The position numbers were made by a program, and so were the translations under genes. Below the pieces are notes generated by a model, which ran no database searches, was not told the DNA's origin, and worked only from the letters and a program-made list of their open reading frames with translations. Shown here one piece after another: positions 58,651 through 64,000 of a stretch of 64,000 bases of DNA. Position 1 is the first letter of the stretch, and each line of letters starts with the position of its first letter. This stretch comes from Hormiphora californensis (taxonomy: Eukaryota > Ctenophora > Tentaculata > Cydippida > Pleurobrachiidae): contig CM035362.1 in the NCBI GenBank assembly GCA_020137815.1, positions 2,078,729-2,142,728 on the forward strand. The letters are read 5' to 3'.

Positions 58651-60195
58651 GAAATGTCTGAGATGTGTCTGCAGTAGTACTTACATATATTGGTTAGGTA
58701 AGTACAGACTCTGTACTTACATAATTAAATGTAGTTTTATTTCTTACTTTCCTAATTAAAAGTAGTTTTATTTCTTACTTATGAAGTACTTTCCTAGCCT
58801 TTTCGCCCAAGTTTCCTCTAACTCACCTCTTGCAATTTCCATCCCTTTTTCTCACAGCAATTCTCCCTGAAGCTATATTTCCTCACACTGTGTATATGGG
58901 AAAACACTGAGCAGAATCTGACGGCTGTTGACAGTTCTAGAATAAGAAAGCATAGCTCGGAACAGCTCGGGGCGTGAAAGCTGGACCTATCTGTATATTT
59001 CATAACTTTCTTGTTAATCTCATGATCTTCCTCCGACCCTATTCTCCGCGTAAGAGCTGCAGTCCATAATCCCGCTTTGGGAAAATAGGTCTACCTGCTT
59101 GTAGCTGTTAACTTAGGTTCCGATACCCTAATTTTCCTATTCATTCAATATAATTCCTGCATATATTCACTATGAAGACCTGCCATCAACGTATCAATTA
59201 GACCTCACGCACTGGCCTGGTGGGTTGTAGGCTATAGAGACAGGTAGGTAGCCCCTGCTGCAGCGCTACCGTTGATATCTACCGATCAACCCTCACAGAG
59301 CGAGGAAAATGACAGTCCTTGCAGTATGTGTTACGGCGTTAGGTTTTAGGAATTTGGATTATTTGCTTAGTATGGACGTTTGGAGAATTAACATAATTAT
59401 GCATAATAATTCAGGATATTAATTAGTTTAACAACTATATATAATATATAAGGTTTACTTTCGTTATTTTAATTTTGGAGGGGACTGCAGGACTTGCTGC
59501 AGGAGAGGGCCTGCTTAATGCGTTTCAACCCTACTCCCGATCATGCTTTGGGGCCCCGGCCGGAGACTAAAACAACAGCCAAGGTCGTGTGTTATATATG
59601 CAGTGAATTTATATAGTTCATTTTTATTTACTTTTTGCGGGGTGGGTCAGATAATAGAATCTCGCTCTGCATAATATTCCTCCACCCCAGTGCTAACTAT
59701 ATTGCTTCCCCCTCACTGCAATCTTGCAACTTATAAATGGCAATGACACATATGAGCTTTTATGATTTAATAACCCCATGACTTAGTTTTTAAAATATTG
59801 CGCCGTACTACGCCTCATTACAATACTGATCCAAATCTTTTTCGTTGCAATTATGAACTTTGTTTAGTGCATTGCTGCACTGCCCATCTGACAGATTTTT
59901 ATTAGATTCAAATCATTAGTATTCGGGATTTGAATTTGTCTCCCAGTCCCACACCCGAGCTAACATTTCACAGAGCCACCTAGGACCTAGCATGGAAGCT
60001 CGAGGATGGAACACAAAAATCGATATGCGTACACTACAGATCTGCAGCAGCAGAGCTCAGCTACGAAGCAAACACACATCAAATCAATCACAGAATTTAT
60101 AAGGGGGCGAGGGAGAGAGGGGTGAGAGAGTGCAGGAGAGGGAGGTATATCAAATTGAGCTAGGGGTGTGTTATAGGAAGAGGACCTGGACGGGT

Positions 60196-60281
<86 letters not shown>

Positions 60282-63200
60282 AGAGAGGGAGAGAGAGAGA
60301 AGAAACTGTGCAGAGAGTAATCAAATTGTAGAATCACCAGCATAAGAGTCTTCTATCTTTTACACCTCTCTCTCTTCCGCCTCCCTCCCTCTCTCTATCT
60401 TTTTCCCTTGTCCCTCTCTTTTTACATCAAAACTTTTACTCTAATCGTATGAAATATCTCTCCTTTCTGTTTGTCTACCTCCCTAGCTCTTCTTTCCAGT
60501 TTCTAAGGTATTCCATTACCAAATATATTCCCCTTGCAGCAGACAGTCTAAAGATCGTTATCAATAATATAATTTCTAACCCTGTTCTGTCCCTGGTAAT
60601 GTATGTGGCTTCTCCATGCTATCACTACCTTGTTCCTAGTATCAACTAGTTCATCTAGTTCATTCTCTGTTAGAAGCTTCTCTTTGAACAACTCTTTGAA
60701 TTCATCTGGTTCATTCTATGTATAGAGGTTTCTTATAGATGCCCCACTTCAAGTCAGGTTTTGTTTACTTTTTTGGGAGTTTGTGGGATTTTTATTTCAA
60801 ACGATACTGTTCATTTCCTGCTTGCACACATACAGTTCTGTTTTTTCTATGATCCTGTTTTTGTAAAGCCCCGCGATTTATGCTCCCATTTTTCGACAGT
60901 CACGCTTTAAGATAATGTGACGATAGACATGCTGGTTTGCTCAAGAACTTACCACGGTCGGGATGGGGATTGTTGATTTAAGAATTGATTTACTCGATTA
61001 CACAGGCCCCTTCTGAAGCAAGGAAGGGGGACAATTCAGAGTGATTTGATCATTGTGTACATTGTGTACATTGTTGTAGTACAAGCTAGAACCTGTATTG
61101 TGTTATGTATTTTGCTCACTGGCAATTCTAGATTGGATTTAAGGGGATTAATATGTTATTTATCTTATTTATTAGGGGAGTAATATATGTAATTTGAGTG
61201 GGATGCCCAGCTGGCAAGGGTGGGGTATATTGCCATCAAGATCGAATCCTTCTGATCCCTCTTGCTGCAGTGTCTTTTCATTTTTCTGCAGTATTGACCC
61301 TTCATCCTGAGGCATCAGGCATGCCACATGACGGATAGTATCTTAGAATTGTGAAACGCATAATTCTGCACAAACACACACACCGCATGGCTCTTATCTC
61401 AATGCCCCCTGTCAATTTCAGTCCTTTACGTGTGCAAAAGAAAGGGCGACACGAGAGAGAAAAGGGGGTTCGAGAGAGGGGGAAGGGAGACTGGACAGAG
61501 AGAGGGGGGTAGACTGGAGAGAAAGAGTTTGTGGTGTAGATGTCCGTCTAGTTTTAGAAAACATGCGTTCCTGCAGCAGGAGGAGCTGCGTGTTATCCTA
61601 CACGTTTGTTTAGTTAGTTAATTTGTCGTAGAACTAGAATATCTGTCAGATCATATCATAGTGATACGAGTTTTTTATCTTGAAATTCTTGATCTACCAG
61701 GCCCTTGTAATATTCTTCTTCTCAATTTTTCTCCCTAAAGAAAGATGAAAAGAACACATCTCTAACTCCCGTGCTCCCTAAAGAAAGATGAAAAGTTGAT
61801 CAGGACCCAGACTTGATACAGTTCAGAATCCCTGATCCCGTACCGTTCTTTTGTTCAATCGCTTTATTGATACAAACTAGACAGCTATATCATGGTCGTA
61901 GCGAACGTCGTGTTTTATGAAACTTCTAGAGTGTGAGATGACGTATTGCATATTTGATAAATGAGCCTAAATCTCATAATTAAGTGTTTAATTTCACAGG
62001 GTTGGGAAAACACAGCTTCAAACCCACAAACAAACATTCAAGCCGTTATTTTCTGCAGGTGATTCACTTTGTTTTGTTCAAACCCTTTTAATTTTTCAAC
62101 AACAGCTGGTGAATCAAGGTGATCCTACCCTACCCGACATTTTTGTAACACCCAACGATTCTAGCTATAATGTAATCCAGCAGATAGTAAGTTGAAAAGT
62201 GAAACACCACCTTGCCTAGTTGACAACTACAAATCCAAGGGATGAAGAGGTAGGATTGGGTTCAATAATTTGTTAGAGCTATATTGCCGTGAAACTGGAA
62301 AACAGGAAAATTTAGTACTATTTTTTATATTATGTACTTTCAGGCATCCACCCCTCCCCACCGCCCCGCCCCACCCACCCAGTTCAATGATGTTTTAATC
62401 ATGGCTATCACTAGCGGCGCTGATATCACTAATCGTGATTGGCATTTACACGTATGGTTCCTTACAGGGACCTGTCGTGTTCCTAGGAATTTCGGAAAGA
62501 AAAAATTCGCATGAACACGACTAGCTTAACGGAATTCATAGAAAATATCATATCCAATCAAATTACCTTTATGCAACATTAGAGTCCGTTCTCCTTCATG
62601 ATTCGCTCGTGAAAGTTTTAATATATTTTCCACTCGCCCATCATATTCCCCTCCGTCAATTCCAATTTATTAATTCCATCGAATTATCATATCATCTCAC
62701 TCAATATAACTTTTCTAGAATTCTAGCAGCTTTTTCTGTATCACCTGATCACTAGCATATCACTAACAAGCTATTTGGGGTAATGACCTTCGCTTGGTGA
62801 CAGGAACCCGCCCAGCTGCCCCCCTTTTCAAGATTCCATGTCACAAAAAGCAGTAATCAACATCTTCCAGGCAAAAAGCAGTCTTTTCCAAACGCCAAGA
62901 TAACCCAATTATAAAAGCACCTGTACTTTACAAAAACCATTCTAAGAACGAGGGTTTGCAGCTGCTCATTTTCCACACAGAAAATCAGCAGCTGCTCATC
63001 CATGGCGCTATGCATTTTGTCTGGAAAAACCTACTTAGCCCAGACTTTATTCAGTAAAGTTTGACAAGTTAAACTGATTTGCACCCGTCTCTAACACAAA
63101 ATATGATCCTTGTACCGGGTTCTGTATCCTAATTCAAAGAGTTCCTATACCCTACAAGATAGGCCTAGGGAAAAGGATGATGCTATAGTTGTTAGGAAAA

Positions 63201-63316
63201 ATCTATAACACTCAACGAGAGGGTCATGAGATATTTTCCTTATCTTTTGATGTCACTGTATCCGTGGTGTGGTGGTGACGCACACCAACACCTAACATTC
63301 CACATCTCCTCCCCAG
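58651..63316. other. Long intergenic stretch, no gene supported
   Basis: AT-rich sequence with one (GA)n tract (60195-60300). A possible acceptor and short proline-rich frame at 62343-62514 could be an unknown exon but has no recognisable partner. The start exon of the collagen gene, holding its ATG, should lie near the right end but could not be placed. Confidence 0.4.
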
Positions 63317-63968
63317 GTTTACATTCTTAATTGCCCTTGTGGGCCTCGTCAGCCTTGCTGCAGCTGAGGCCGAGGCCGAGGCAGAAGCTGACCCCGATGC
63401 CCGTGGGCCCTGTTGTCGACACAAAACTCGACTTTTGAAGGGTAAAATGGGAGCAAGAGGATCACCCGGATACCCTGGACCCGCTGGACCTCAGGGACCT
63501 GAGGGAGATGAGGGTCGATCAGGACGACGGGGACCTCCTGGTGAGGACGGTACCAGGGGACCTACAGGTCTTGTCGGTGTTCGAGGAGATCGGGTAAGTG
63601 GCTGCAAAAGTTGGTTGAATTTGTTATAGCACTCCATGATTCTACGTAGCTCTCCCATACAGAAATTGCCACATGGATTACTGTGATTCCATAAAGATCA
63701 TGGTAGGGGGTCTTGCATTGCCAAGCTAGACTGGCTTTCGCGTAGGAGTTGAACAAAACAAAGGGGGTCCCCTTCGAGGGGGCTACTCAACCAACTAAAA
63801 CAATTGTTACTCCAGGGTGAACCAGGTAGCAATGGAAGACGTGGTCGACCAGGAGCTGATGGTATGGACGCTTCGGATGGTTATGATGGTTTACCCGGAA
63901 CTGATGGTTGTAATGGTACTGATGGAGAACCTGGTCGTGATGGTCGTCCTGGTAACACCGGTCGACCG
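63317..63968 (+). CDS. Secreted collagen, N-terminal part
   Basis: Two exons (63317-63593, 63816-63968) encode the start of an extracellular matrix collagen that continues past the window. The first begins in the middle of a codon with a hydrophobic run (FTFLIALVGLVSLAA), a clear signal-peptide core, so only a very short first exon with the ATG is missing upstream. An (EA)n stretch follows (EAEAEAEAD), then a vicinal CC, then 16 Gly-X-Y triplets from GARGSPGYP. The second exon adds 17 triplets with one break where Ala replaces Gly (ASD). Exon 2 is 153 bp and begins with a Gly codon, as collagen exons usually do. Cysteine inside the helix (GCN) is unusual for fibrillar collagens and hints at a short-chain, invertebrate type. 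Confidence 0.87.
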
Positions 63969-64000
63969 GTAATTAATTACTAATTATTGATTAATTAACC

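Noticed and set aside
62332-62514. Proline-rich frame after a possible acceptor
   Set aside because: No partner exon or recognisable domain; not enough to call a gene.

Overview
The window is eukaryotic nuclear DNA: genes are split by many short GT-AG introns, all gene models read on the + strand, and the space between is filled with retrotransposon debris, short inverted-repeat elements and long (GA/CT)n microsatellites. The host proteins (a KIF4 tail, MCM5, a misshapen/MAP4K4-type CNH protein and a Gly-X-Y collagen) point to a metazoan. The collagen, compact exons and repeat style suggest a marine, possibly early-branching invertebrate such as a sponge, but the species cannot be fixed from sequence alone. 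There is one 100-base assembly gap (44063-44162).

Layout. 1-1718: the last exons of a chromokinesin KIF4, ending in its cysteine-rich domain. 1963-16566: a complete 17-exon MCM5 (730 residues) starting only 244 bp downstream. Its introns hold an 832-bp G-tract-ended MITE, a 1.3-kb near-perfect palindrome, a triplicated 3' splice site and a 7.7-kb intron stuffed with LINE pieces and an 849-bp tandem duplication. 17-29.3 kb: a retrotransposon graveyard with one apparently intact two-ORF LINE (20.5-24.8 kb), an older LINE broken by two datable nested insertions, a 14-bp satellite array, and an ORF1-only element lodged in a degenerate minisatellite. 29.3-35.6 kb: no supported gene, several micro-MITEs and GA repeats. 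35664-41410: a 13-exon, 708-residue gene of unrecognised identity with RNase H/transposase-like motifs. 41.5-46.4 kb: GA/CT repeats and the gap. 46447-53105: the 3' half (592 residues) of a MAP4K4/TNIK/MINK-type gene ending in a CNH domain; no kinase exons are visible. 53.1-63.3 kb: non-coding sequence with hairpins and micro-MITEs. 63317-end: the first visible exons of a secreted collagen.

Together: KIF4 and MCM5 are both S-phase/mitosis chromosome genes lying head-to-tail, which may reflect chance or shared regulation. The most unusual content is not in the host genes but in the non-coding structure: (i) a family of 57-77-bp inverted-repeat micro-MITEs beginning CTGTCTGGCG, several with 7-8-of-8-bp target duplications; (ii) two unrelated MITEs whose ends are runs of G and which made perfect 8- or 9-bp target duplications; (iii) intronic hairpins of all sizes; and (iv) the spliced transposase-like gene, a good candidate for an undescribed domesticated family. 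Splice sites and reading frames were checked by hand for every gene model; family names rest on motif recognition, not on database searches.
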